The notes under the pieces are model-generated. The model did not search any database. It was given only the letters and a program-made list of their open reading frames with translations, and was not told where the DNA came from. The translations under genes and the position numbers were made by a program. 64,000 nucleotides of DNA from Planctomycetota bacterium. Lineage in GTDB: Bacteria; Planctomycetota; Planctomycetia; Planctomycetales; Planctomycetaceae. Below are positions 30,400 through 39,800 of the stretch, in pieces. The stretch's first letter is position 1; each line of letters opens with the position of its first letter. The stretch is from positions 13,837 to 77,836 of the forward strand of contig JACTNB010000028.1 of assembly GCA_014584345.1 (NCBI GenBank), written 5' to 3'.

Positions 30400-30842
30400 T
30401 CTGGTCGCCAACGCCTGAACCGAGGTGCCCGGGCGATAACGGCGAGTGATCAACTGCGGCTGCCCGGCCGGCAGCCGCTCCAGGCAATGTCCCAAAGCCA
30501 TTTCCCGCCGATCGAATACTCCAGTTCGGTCCTCGCCGCCTCCGCCAGTTCTTCAAACAGCTTCTCGTCAAGGAGGAAAACTCCTCGATGTTGACGACTA
30601 CGATGCGCCAAAACCTGTATGCGTGCGACTGAATATGCCCAGGCGAAGAAATTGGTGCCCAGTTCAAATGTTTCCCGCTTTCTCCAGAGGACAACGTTTG
30701 TTTCCTGTAGAATGTCGTCCACGTCCGCCGGCCGACGCACCAATGCAAAGATAAACGCATATAGCCGCCGTTGAGCCTGCGCAATCAACCGCACATGCTC
30801 CTCGGCTGAGTTCGCGGAATCGGGGGGCTCCGTCTGAGTCAT
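30400..30842 (-). pseudogene. Frameshifted and truncated ECF sigma factor
   Basis: The N-terminal part is normal: HVRLIAQAQRRLYAFIFALV, then DVDDILQETNVVLWRKRETF and FFAWAYSVARIQVLAHR, that is, region 2 of a planctomycete-type ECF sigma. Near 30518 the frame slips. In the shifted frame it continues as DRREMALGHCLERLPAGQPQL and TSVQALATRI, the start of region 4, but then runs into the end of the phosphoketolase gene, so the DNA-binding helix is lost. It is clearly non-functional as a sigma factor. Confidence 0.75.
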
Positions 30843-30958
30843 GAATTCTCCTCTCTACAAGGATATAAGCCGGAACCTTCAAATCCCACACAGATTCTCT
30901 GCAAACTGACGGAGTCCATCCTGGAGAAATGCCATCGTGATCGATGCTCCCGCTCGGT

Positions 30959-31161
30959 GCTGACTTCGACGAACTAGCCGCGCCCGTCAGGAAGTGGGCC
31001 AGGCTGGAGCCAAGATTGCCACACAACATTGACATTACTTAGGGTATGCCAAAGAGTGTTCCAAGAGGAACCGCCCGCCTGGCCCACTTCCTGACGGGCG
31101 CGGCTAGTTTTCTAGGCCCTTTCGAGGCAAAATTTACCGCATTGGTAACTGTGTGAGAAAT
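30959..31161 (+). repeat. Hairpin-armed inverted-repeat element, copy C (left end lost)
   Basis: The right end, GTGAGAAAT at 31153-31161, and the ACCGCATTGGTAACTG segment match copies A and B. Arms start AACTAGCCGCGCCCGTCAGG at 30972 and end at about 31110. The core of about 80 bases (31001-31081) is unrelated to the copy B core. The outer left 30 bases, including the ATTTCTCAC end, are missing. Confidence 0.7.
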
Positions 31162-31267
31162 TTGGATTAGACTCTCACGAAAAACTTCGCTCAAGAGCCA
31201 CCACGGGGCACTGCAACGTGTGCGAACATGCCGAGTCCGCCCTGCCGTTTGCAACACCCGATATCAG

Positions 31268-32500
31268 CTACCGGGCGGTTACGACACGGAGCACGACCGG
31301 TTCATCAGCCGATTTCGGCTGGCAGCGAAGTTCGAAGCCGGAATCGGTCTTGCGGTACTCAATCGGCCCATAGTCGGGAACGGTGGCGTCTTTGATCGCG
31401 TCGGGACCATGAAGTTGCACTTGGATGGCAAACGTCAGCAGGCTCCGTCGCACGTGGAGCTGATCTTCGCGGTCCGTGACTTTAACGATTGCTGGTAGAA
31501 TGAGATGGGAGAGATGGCGCAGCACGTCTTCGCGGTTGGCAGATTTGCGGGTTTCGGCAAATTGTGATTCGGATTCGACTAAGCGGCCACGCCGTTCGGT
31601 GGGGGGGAGGCCTACTATCTTGGCTAACTCCGCGTAGTCCGCGCGCAGCAGACGAAGCGACTCTCGCACGTCGGCGATGGTCAGGGATTCGAGTAAGTTG
31701 CGCCGCTGGATTGCATCCGCTTCGTTTGCGTCGGGCGGGCTGCCGTCATTCATCTGCTTCAACAACGCGTCCAATACCTTCGCGCCGGCTTTCGGGTCGT
31801 TAAGCTTGGTCGCCTCCGAGTTGATGAATCGCTCCATCCAATCGCCGAACACCCGGCCTTCGAGCCGCATGCAGTCCACCATGGAAGGTGTCGCGGGCAA
31901 CGTCTCCAACGATGTCGCCAGACTGTCCAATTGCTTCGGCGAGAGGCTAGACAGGTTCGCAGAAAGGAGCTCTGTTGCCATTTGTTCGATGGCGATGTCG
32001 ACTAACACCGAGACCAGCAGCGGGCTGCTGCCGCAATCGCGAGCCATTTTCAGCACGGCGACTACATCCGCGACCGCGTCGTCCGTCGCCTTGGCCGCAA
32101 ACCGCAGGCGGGCACGCAGCAGAGCCGCCCGGCTTAGCTCGCGGGCCTTCTGTAAGTGTGGCAATATCAACCCCGGGCCGTCGTCATAATTCAGGTTCCA
32201 GTCACACGCCGCCACTTCACGGGCGCGGTGCAATTCCCGCAGCGAAGTATCAAAACGGGCCATGATCGGTTGGAGGTCGTCGGGTATGGGATCGGTCGTC
32301 GATTTGATCGCAGCTTCGTACTTCGTTTTCTGTTCGCCTTCCAGCCTCGGCAAGGCTGCAAACGCCTGCCAGTAGATCACGGCCGCGTTGGGGCTGGAGG
32401 CGGTTCCGCCAGCCGGCGTATCGGCTGAGACGGCAGGACGGACGGACACGGTTTGCGATATCAGCAGGCCAACCAGAATTGGTATGTAACAGAATCTCAT
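31268..32500 (-). CDS. Secreted hypothetical protein in the ECF sigma operon
   Basis: 410 residues. The signal peptide MRFCYIPILVGLLISQTVSVRPAVSA is followed by a mainly helical protein (AVIYWQAFAALPRLEGEQ, ELSRAALLRARLRFAAKATD) and a short beta-rich C-terminus. It resembles planctomycete proteins of unknown function often encoded beside ECF sigma/anti-sigma pairs. It starts 13 bases after the anti-sigma gene, so it is probably the operon target. No catalytic motif is seen. Confidence 0.7.
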   Translation of the reverse strand: MRFCYIPILVGLLISQTVSVRPAVSADTPAGGTASSPNAAVIYWQAFAALPRLEGEQKTKYEAAIKSTTDPIPDDLQPIMARFDTSLRELHRAREVAACDWNLNYDDGPGLILPHLQKARELSRAALLRARLRFAAKATDDAVADVVAVLKMARDCGSSPLLVSVLVDIAIEQMATELLSANLSSLSPKQLDSLATSLETLPATPSMVDCMRLEGRVFGDWMERFINSEATKLNDPKAGAKVLDALLKQMNDGSPPDANEADAIQRRNLLESLTIADVRESLRLLRADYAELAKIVGLPPTERRGRLVESESQFAETRKSANREDVLRHLSHLILPAIVKVTDREDQLHVRRSLLTFAIQVQLHGPDAIKDATVPDYGPIEYRKTDSGFELRCQPKSADEPVVLRVVTAR

Positions 32501-32512
32501 CGGTCGGAATCC

Positions 32513-33115
32513 TTAGAACAGGGATTGGGGATCGTACGGTTCAAACACAACGGACTCTCCATGCCGCTGCAGCAGGGCGTCGAAAGCCTCGTCCGACTCG
32601 GCCAGGGCCTGTTCATAGTCCCGCAACGTGGGCTGTGACCAGTCTCGTTCGACCGGCACTTCCTCCGCTGACGGCGCGAGAGCTTCGGCCGGCAGAGGTG
32701 CCTGCGTCCCGAACTTCGCTCCGCCAGCCACGATGTGAGGCTCCCGAGGATCGGACGCTGCGCCTCCCGGCTGACGCTGTGTCAGCCACACAGCGGCGAT
32801 CAGCAGCGAGGCCGCCAACGTACCACTCAGCCAGAACCCGAGCGTTGGGATACGCTGCACCGAATGGCGAGGCGGCACGCCCTCTGCTGCATCGTTCCAT
32901 CGCTCGCTGATCGCGGCGATGGGAATCACAGCCGAGGGGCGGTTACGCCTCAGGCTCGTGCATACGGATGCCAGTTCAGTCAACCGCGTCTCACAGGCAG
33001 CACAGTTGGCCAAATGTTGACGAACGCCGAACTCCTCCTCGGCTGGCAGGCATCCCGCCGCCAGCAAGCTGATCGGTTCCTGCCAGCGTTCACAGTTGGA
33101 AATTTCCTCGGTCAT
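32513..33115 (-). CDS. Zinc-finger anti-sigma factor (membrane-bound)
   Basis: 200 residues. The N-terminal ZAS-type zinc finger has the pattern His-x3-Cys-x2-Cys in VRQHLANCAACETRLTEL (residues 31-48), and a transmembrane helix (FWLSGTLAASLLIAAVWL) lies at about 98-116, with an extracytoplasmic Ala/Glu-rich tail. It should bind and hold the co-encoded sigma factor at the membrane. Its ATG overlaps the sigma stop by four bases, so translation is coupled. Confidence 0.85.
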   Translation of the reverse strand: MTEEISNCERWQEPISLLAAGCLPAEEEFGVRQHLANCAACETRLTELASVCTSLRRNRPSAVIPIAAISERWNDAAEGVPPRHSVQRIPTLGFWLSGTLAASLLIAAVWLTQRQPGGAASDPREPHIVAGGAKFGTQAPLPAEALAPSAEEVPVERDWSQPTLRDYEQALAESDEAFDALLQRHGESVVFEPYDPQSLF

Positions 33116-33711
33116 GATTTAGCTCTCGTTTCGGATACAGGTGATTCCCCGGTAACAGCTAAAAGGTTCACGTCATGATTACTACGGCGAAGTTTTTCCA
33201 GGCCGTGATGCAACCGGGACTTGACCGTGCCTAGCGGACAACCGAGCAGCGTGGCAATCTCGGCCAGCGACGCGTCGGCAAAGAACCGCATCTCGAGAAC
33301 CGCACGGTGTTCGTTCGGCAGTAAGGCCAGCGCCGCATGCACGAGCCTCGCCTCTTCCGCCTGCTCGGCGGCGACGGAGGGGGCAGCTTCGCGGGAAGGT
33401 CGTTCAATCGTCTCCCCATCCCCTTCGATCACCGGTCGCGACTTCCGGCGCGATTTGAGAAACCGATGACGCAAGATGCCGTAGAGCCAAGTCGAAAAAC
33501 GGGCTCGCCCGTCGAACCGCTGCAGCGACCGCCAGGCTTCGACGAACGTTTCCTGAGCCAGATCCTGGGCTTCGTGGTCGTCGCCGCACAGGCCCCGCGC
33601 GCACCGCCACACCGGCTCGGCGTACAGTTCGACCATTCGGCCAAATGCCATCGCCTCGCCGCCTTGAGCGCTGCGCAGAAGTTCGGTTTCGTCGGGTAGG
33701 CTTGGTTTCAC
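33112..33711 (-). CDS. ECF RNA polymerase sigma factor
   Basis: 199 residues. Region 2 is FGRMVELYAEPVWRCARGL, then DDHEAQDLAQETFVEAWRSL and FSTWLYGILRHRFL. Region 4 is LPNEHRAVLEMRFFADASLA followed by the recognition helix CPLGTVKSRLHHGLEKL. A start at GTG (33711) fits the usual N-terminus. A TGAACC element lies about 30 bases upstream on the same strand and could be the -35 of an autoregulated promoter, but I could not find a clear matching -10. Confidence 0.9.
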   Translation of the reverse strand: MKPSLPDETELLRSAQGGEAMAFGRMVELYAEPVWRCARGLCGDDHEAQDLAQETFVEAWRSLQRFDGRARFSTWLYGILRHRFLKSRRKSRPVIEGDGETIERPSREAAPSVAAEQAEEARLVHAALALLPNEHRAVLEMRFFADASLAEIATLLGCPLGTVKSRLHHGLEKLRRSNHDVNLLAVTGESPVSETRAKS

Positions 33712-34102
33712 GATACCAATTATTGCCTAGTTCTCACGAAAAGGTTCACTGTGGTGGAGGTATCGCTTCCAAATTCCTGCAGAATATCGCTGCCAGCGGC
33801 GGCTACTGCGCTGAGCAAACCTGCCAATGAACAGATTCGCAGTGCCGGAAGTCCTTGCGAAAACTGGCGATAGAACGCAAAAAGGCCGTCACCCGAAGAT
33901 GACGGCCTTTCGTATAACCCGACGGCAGGCGAGTTTCGCTACCGTCCTGAGTTCATGTTCGCCAGAGGCAAAACAAGTGGAGTGTTCTGCACTCCACTCG
34001 AAACCTCTCCCGAATCCGGGTCATCATCTGCACCGCATTACCCGGAGTCTCTCGCGGTCCGAACCCGTTGCCGGGTAATCCGGAGGCAGAATCCACCGCC
34101 TT
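33712..34102. other. Structured intergenic region at the end of the defence operon
   Basis: About 390 bases between the ECF operon start and the end of the restriction operon. No gene is supported. It holds three stems: ATTACCCGG with CCGGGTAAT (34037-34079), AGTGGAGTG with CACTCCACT (33976-33998) and the terminator at 33881-33910. Confidence 0.55.
33876..33910 (-). terminator. Rho-independent terminator
   Basis: AAAGGCCGTCA and TGACGGCCTTT form an 11-bp stem with an eight-base loop containing TTCGG on the minus strand. In the minus direction it is followed by TTTTTGCG, so it probably ends transcription of the long restriction operon before the ECF operon. It may also work in the other direction. 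Confidence 0.75.
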
Positions 34103-35071
34103 TCAGGTCAGCCATTCACACTCTCGGTCTGGCGCGTACTTGAAAACCGTTCCAGAGTTAATGAAGCCATCAAGGTGCTTCCCCAGCGCCTCGTGCTCAG
34201 CACGAATGCTGTCGATCGCGCGAGTGACGGCCATCGACACTGATTTGCGAACATTCTCAATGGTCGAACGCTGTCGTTTCTTTCCAAATAATCCTGTCGC
34301 TCGTGAGATCTCGGTGGCAAAGAAATCCAGCTTCACCTGTATGGACTCGATCCGGCCCAGATCATTCATGGCTCTCGCCTCCTCCAGGTCCTCCTGGAGT
34401 TCTGCGTACTGCTTGTGGTATGCAGCCATCGTGGTGCTGTCCAGGAGCGGTTCTGCCGAGCCAGCAGTGATCCGCGGGTCGATTCCTACAGCTGCAGCGA
34501 GCAGGTGCGACGCCCAGACGTCGCGGTCCGGTTCCGCGAGCAGCCTTGCGATGTAGTAAAGCCCCCGCGCGTCGTGCATCAGTGCCGCTTTTCCCGCAAA
34601 CCTCAGAACCCAAATCTGGTTGATACGACGAAACACCAAAGGCGACCTCACGAGTTCGATAAGGGCATCCTCGATCTCAGCTGTGGCAACCGCAGGCCGG
34701 GGCCGTTGAAGCGTCTCCGTCGTCATCCGGTAGACGGTGGTGCGCCGTACCCGGCGACTGAATGGTCGGTGGCAACTGGTGCACTCGAAACTGTCCTCAT
34801 CGGCGATTGCCTCGTCGTATGCGGACGCAGACATCAGATTGTGGCAGCGATCACATTCGACCATCCCGTCTGTTTGCAGCACCTCATCCTGGACCAGCAG
34901 GTCGAAGATCGACACCACCTGGTTCGTGCTGCAGCCCACGACGCTGGCGAAGTCGCCTGGCCGGAGCGGCGCGGGGTTGAAAATCGTGGCCAAATGGCCG
35001 TCGATCTCTTCCACGACCCGCTGCAGCGTGGAGTGATTACGGGCAATGGCTTCGGATTCGTGAAAGTACAT
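34103..35071 (-). CDS. Winged-helix/zinc-ribbon protein with a regulator-ATPase C-terminal domain
   Basis: 322 residues. Residues about 35-75 look like a winged helix (RPGDFASVVGCSTNQVVSIF). A zinc ribbon follows with Cys-x2-Cys pairs at VECDRCHNL and FECTSCHRPF (about 72-104). From about residue 145 the sequence (RGLYYIARLLAEPDRDVWAS, LQEDLEEARAMND, FKYAPDRECEW at the end) matches in my memory the C-terminal domain of large TPR/LuxR-type regulatory ATPases, here without any ATPase. This could be a DNA- or nucleic-acid-responsive sensor. It overlaps the SAP gene by 35 bases and is the last gene of the restriction operon. Function unknown. Confidence 0.75.
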   Translation of the reverse strand: MYFHESEAIARNHSTLQRVVEEIDGHLATIFNPAPLRPGDFASVVGCSTNQVVSIFDLLVQDEVLQTDGMVECDRCHNLMSASAYDEAIADEDSFECTSCHRPFSRRVRRTTVYRMTTETLQRPRPAVATAEIEDALIELVRSPLVFRRINQIWVLRFAGKAALMHDARGLYYIARLLAEPDRDVWASHLLAAAVGIDPRITAGSAEPLLDSTTMAAYHKQYAELQEDLEEARAMNDLGRIESIQVKLDFFATEISRATGLFGKKRQRSTIENVRKSVSMAVTRAIDSIRAEHEALGKHLDGFINSGTVFKYAPDRECEWLT

Positions 35072-36077
35072 ATCGCACTGTCTGTTCGTCGTTGGGAGTG
35101 TGGAAGTTGATTCGATGCTTGGACGCGACCACGGTCACGTGGCATTCGGATTGCAGCGGATTCGTTCCGGGATTTGTTGGTCCTGGCAGCCAATAGAAGT
35201 TGCCCAAGTGTCCAACGCCTGCTTTGCGGACTGCTGTCAGCGCGGCATCGATTGAGGCCTCGCCCAAGAGCGGATCGGCGGCAGACGCGCTTCTGCCTTC
35301 GAATCTCCGGCCTTGCAGGGTGCGATAGTTGATGCCGTGCGAGCGTGTCTCCCCCGCACCCGTTTCTTCCAGTGCGTGAAGGGCTTTGATCGACGGACGC
35401 AGGTCCAGCATCGTGAACATCGACCTGTTGAGCCAGCTCTCAATCAATTCGAAAAACTCAGTGCAGACGTCCGCGTAATCAAATCCCGTCGGCAATTGGG
35501 AGATCTGCAGCGTGGCGACGTTGGCAACCAGATCCCATTCGAACGCAACGAGGCTGCGTGTAACGCGGTGAACGAACGCACGCAACTCCACTTCCTCGCC
35601 CTCTTCGGTCTCTGACGAGTCGTCGTAGTCAGTGTCGCGTTCCCACCAATCCCTGCGTTTGATCGCCGTGATTCGGAGCCGACTCGCATCGTGAAGGATG
35701 GAGGAGACCTTCATCTTCTCCGGGAGCACGAGCGGCACCGGGGCGTTCAGATACTTCCCCATGCGGTGCTGCTTGAGTAATCGGGAGACCCAGTTTGTCT
35801 TGCGCCAGTCGGCGATATCGTCATCAGGGCCGTTGAACAGATAGATGTGCTGCTTGCCCCACGGAATCACGCTGTCGAGGAACTGGACGATTTTCGGGAT
35901 CGACAAAGCCCCACCCGTGATGGCCTCTTCGATTCGCCCTCGAAGCACTTCCTTAGTGCCCGATCTCGGCACACCTACGGTGGCGAGAAACTCGCCGATC
36001 TGTTGCTTCTTCAGCGCTAACAGGTCGGTGATGATGAGCGACTTTTCATCCTCACTAAAACTGGGCATGACCTTCAT
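35037..36077 (-). CDS. SAP-domain protein of unknown function in the restriction operon
   Basis: 346 residues. Residues about 15-55 (DLLALKKQQIGEFLATVGVP, then TKEVLRGRIEEAI) have the two-helix spacing of a SAP-type DNA-binding domain. The remainder has predicted mixed alpha/beta structure with WLNRSMFTMLDLRPSIKALH and a C-terminal CHVTVVASKHRINFHT. No known catalytic motif. It follows the metallopeptidase after 48 bases and overlaps the next gene, so it is translated with that partner. The pair looks like a two-gene module attached to the type I system. Confidence 0.7.
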   Translation of the reverse strand: MKVMPSFSEDEKSLIITDLLALKKQQIGEFLATVGVPRSGTKEVLRGRIEEAITGGALSIPKIVQFLDSVIPWGKQHIYLFNGPDDDIADWRKTNWVSRLLKQHRMGKYLNAPVPLVLPEKMKVSSILHDASRLRITAIKRRDWWERDTDYDDSSETEEGEEVELRAFVHRVTRSLVAFEWDLVANVATLQISQLPTGFDYADVCTEFFELIESWLNRSMFTMLDLRPSIKALHALEETGAGETRSHGINYRTLQGRRFEGRSASAADPLLGEASIDAALTAVRKAGVGHLGNFYWLPGPTNPGTNPLQSECHVTVVASKHRINFHTPNDEQTVRYVLSRIRSHCP

Positions 36078-36125
36078 TGTGTCTCCATACCTTGTTCAGA
36101 TGCTTCATTCCCTTCGTCGGTCTGT

Positions 36126-36845
36126 TCAGAGGACGAATGACTCAAGTCGCTGTTTCCTGCGTTCCCAATCGGGCATGCATCGCGACAGAAGTCGGTAGAA
36201 TTTGGGGCTATGGTCGTGAACTTTGAGGTGACAAAGTTCGTGCATGATCACGTACTCGATGCAGTACAGGGGAGTCTTGACGAGATCGATGTTGAGTAAG
36301 ATGCGGCCGGCTCGGGTACAGCTCCCCCACCGCTTGTTCATCTGTCGGACGATGATTTCTGGCTCTGGCACATCCAACGACCGGGCTGCATCGAGACACA
36401 CACCCAATCGTCGTGCGAAAATCTCAGTCGCGTGGCTCCGATACCAATCGTCCAATAGGCATCGCACTTTGTCCGCATCGTCGCGGTTGGGCAGATGCAC
36501 GTGGAAGAATCGCCCTACAAGTTTCACCGTCGGGGACTCATCCTCGACCAGCTTCAGGCGATACTGTCTCCCGAGGTACAGATGTGTTTCGCCCGCCACG
36601 AACCGCCTGGGCGGCGTCAATGGATGGAATTGTTCGAAGTGCCGGCGCTGTTTGACGATCCACTCCGCCCGCTTCTGAACCCGTTCAACGACCTCTTCGA
36701 CTGACCGGCCATCTGGCGCGGCGACCGTCACTGATTGGTCCGGATGGACGCTGATCGCGAGACGCTGCCGGTCGCGGAATTCCAGCGAAAACGGAATCCG
36801 CTGCTTTCCGAAAGTCACTTCATGCACCTGACCGTTCGTCGTCAT
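36126..36845 (-). CDS. YgjP/DUF45-type metallopeptidase linked to type I restriction
   Basis: 239 residues from the ATG at 36845, which overlaps the hsdR stop as ATGA. The C-terminal part has RWGSCTRAGRILLN and the zincin signature VIMHELCHLKVHDHS with a late PDWERRKQRL, all typical of YgjP-like proteins. The N-terminal 100 residues are the usual beta-rich part with AEWIVKQRRHFEQF. Such genes are repeatedly found behind hsdR in other bacteria, where their role is not settled; proteolysis of R or of a partner protein is a possibility. An upstream in-frame start inside hsdR is less likely. Confidence 0.88.
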   Translation of the reverse strand: MTTNGQVHEVTFGKQRIPFSLEFRDRQRLAISVHPDQSVTVAAPDGRSVEEVVERVQKRAEWIVKQRRHFEQFHPLTPPRRFVAGETHLYLGRQYRLKLVEDESPTVKLVGRFFHVHLPNRDDADKVRCLLDDWYRSHATEIFARRLGVCLDAARSLDVPEPEIIVRQMNKRWGSCTRAGRILLNIDLVKTPLYCIEYVIMHELCHLKVHDHSPKFYRLLSRCMPDWERRKQRLESFVL

Positions 36846-39800
36846 GACGGATACCTCACTCGTGCGATCTCCAGGCACTGCTCCATGATTCCGTCCATGT
36901 CCTCGAAGGTCAGATCAAAACCGTGCTCCTCTTTGAGGTCGAACAGGTAGTCCTCGATGTCCGTCTTCATTTGATTCTGGACGTCGGGATTGTTGATCCA
37001 GTTCACAATCCGGCGACGCTGAATGAGATCGTCGATGCCAACCCCAGCCTCCGCGCCAACTGCCTGGGGATCGAATCCATCGCCTGCGTATCGCGAGAAC
37101 ACTTCCCGCGCCACTCCGTAGAAGGCCTGCGCCACGGGGCGACCACGGAGTGGCTCCGGCAATTCGTCGCCCGTGCGGCTACGCACCGAAGAACTGATTT
37201 CGGTCACTTTGCGCAGATACTCAGCGTCGGAAAGCCGCTGTTCACGAAACGCGCGGATCGCGTCTTCCAGCATTTCGGAGAACCGGCGGTAAAACGCCGG
37301 GTCCTCCTGCATCTTCTCCTCGATGGTTCGCTTCGTGCGAAACGCAATCGTGTCGGCCTTGGAGGCGTCACTGCCGAGCTTGTCCACCTCCTTCGCGAAT
37401 GCATCGGCGTCGAAGATGTTTACGAGGTCAGTGATCTTCTCGACTTCTCCGGTGCCAACGTAGGTGTCGACAAGCTTCTGGATCTTCGGCTCATACTCCT
37501 TGAAATCGATGGCCTCGGCGTAGCGGAGCCGCACTGCGCTGCGCAGCTTCATGAAGAACTTGAGGTCCGCCTTGTACTTCTCGATCTTGCTCGCCGGCGT
37601 GTCTTCGAGGAACGTCGCTGACGCCAGTGCGATTCCCAGGCATCGGGCGTAACCGGAAAGCCGTTCATAGAACTGAGAGCGAGTCTCCTCGTCCGCCAGC
37701 AGACGCTCGTATGCCTCTTCGTCCTTCTTGTTCCGCAGCGTTTTGAACAGATCCCACAACTGCGAATGCTTTTCGGGAAGCTTCTTGATCTCTTCGGTGA
37801 CATCCGTGAGCGTGCCTGCCAGATCCTCTTTCGCGAATTCCGGCAGGCTGCTGTAAAGGTCCAGGGCGCTGTCCAGTTCGGCCAGGACGCCACGGTAGTC
37901 GATGATGTAACCGAATTCTTTCCCCTCGCAGAGACGGTTCACACGCGCGATGGCCTGCAGCAGCGTGTGGTCCTTCAGCTTTCGCGTGAGGTACATCACC
38001 GTGTTCCGGGGCGCATCGAAACCGGTGAGCAGCTTGTCCACGACGATGATGATTTCAGGCTCGTCGCCGTGCTTGAATGCGTTGATGATCTGCTTGTTGT
38101 ATTGGTCCTCGTTGCCAAAGCGGGTCATCATCTTTTTCCAGAAGGCCTGAATGCCATCTGGGTTCGTTTCTTCGATGTCCTCGTTCCCCTCGCGTGTGTC
38201 GGGCCCGGAGATCAGCACCTCGGACGAGACCATCCCGAACTCGTCGAGGAACTTCTTGTAGAGCAGAGCCGTCGACTTATCCTGCGTGACGAGCTGCGCC
38301 TTGTAAGGCGTCCCCTGCCAGTTGTCGCGGTAATGGACGCTGATGTCCCACGCGACCCGCATGACCTTCTGCTGCGCCTTGTTGAGCTGATCGGTCGTGG
38401 TGAACTTCTTCTTCAGATCTGCGCACTGCTCCCTGGTGAGCTGATCAGTGAGACGGTCGAACCATGCGTCGATGGATTCCCGTTCGACTTTCTGTTCGAC
38501 ATGCCGCCCTTCGTACAACAGCGGAACGACGGCCTTGTCCTCGACCGCCTGGCGGATCGTATAGGCCGGCTCGATGAGCCCGCCGAACTTGTCGATGGTG
38601 TGCTTTTCCTTCTTCATCACCGGCGTGCCGGTGAATGCAATGAAGCAGGCGTTGGGCAGCACCTTCCGCATCTTGGCGTGCATTTCGCCGTACTGGCCGC
38701 GATGGCCTTCGTCGACCAGCGCGAAGATGTTTGGGTTCTCGTTCCGCACGGCGTGTTTACCAACCGCCGCCTCAAACTTGTCGATCACGGTCGTGACGAT
38801 CCGTGATTTGTGGCTGGCGATCAGTTCCGCGAGGTGCTTGCCCGTGCGAGCCTGAACCGGTTCTGTTCCGCAGTGGCGAAACGTCTTGTAGATCTGGTCA
38901 TCCAGATCGACGCGGTCGGTCACCAGCACGACTTTGTAGTCATCAATGTCCGGCGCTGTGGCAATGGCGTTAGCCAGCATCACCATCGTCAGCGACTTCC
39001 CGCTTCCCTGGGTATGCCAGACAACACCTCCCTGCCGCTGGCCATTGCTCCCGACCCGCCGAATCCGGTCCATGATGCTGCGCACGGTGAAGTACTGTTG
39101 ATAACGGGCGACCTTCTTCTCGCCCGAGTCAAACAGCGTGAATCGCTGCATCAGCTCCAGCAGGCGTTCAGGGCGGCACAGGCAATATAGCGCCCGATCC
39201 TGTTCGGTGACTTCGCGACCATCGTGTTCGAGGGCGTCGAAGTACTGCCGCACATAATGAAAGCGCCCACCGAACAGCTTGTCTTTGGCCGTGTCCGGGA
39301 GCGGGGTATTGATCAACCGGGCCACGTCGCCATCGACGTTGGTCCGTTCTTTCCAGACCGCCCAGAACTTTGCGGGCGTGGCGGTGGTGGCATACTTCGC
39401 TTCGTTTTTCGAGATCGCAACCAACAACTGCGAATACAGGAACAGCTTCGGAATGTATTCGTCGCGCTGGTTGCGGAGGTGCTGGGAGACCGCCTCGTCG
39501 AGGGCGTCCTTAATGTCGGGGCGTTTGCACTCGATCACGCACAGCGGGATGCCGTTGACGAACAGCACCAAGTCAGGGCGGCACGTCTCATGGCTGCCGG
39601 TCCGTTCGACGACGAACTCTTCGGTGACATGAAACACGTTATTTGTGAGCCAGGTGTCAGGACTCCAGTCGATGTACTGGAGTGGGAAGCTTTTCAGGTC
39701 GCCCCGAATCGACTGCTGCAGGCTCTTGCCCCACAGCAGCAGCTCGTAAAGCTTCTCGTTTGTCCGCACCAGCCCGTCGATCAGCACATCGCGCAGCGCC

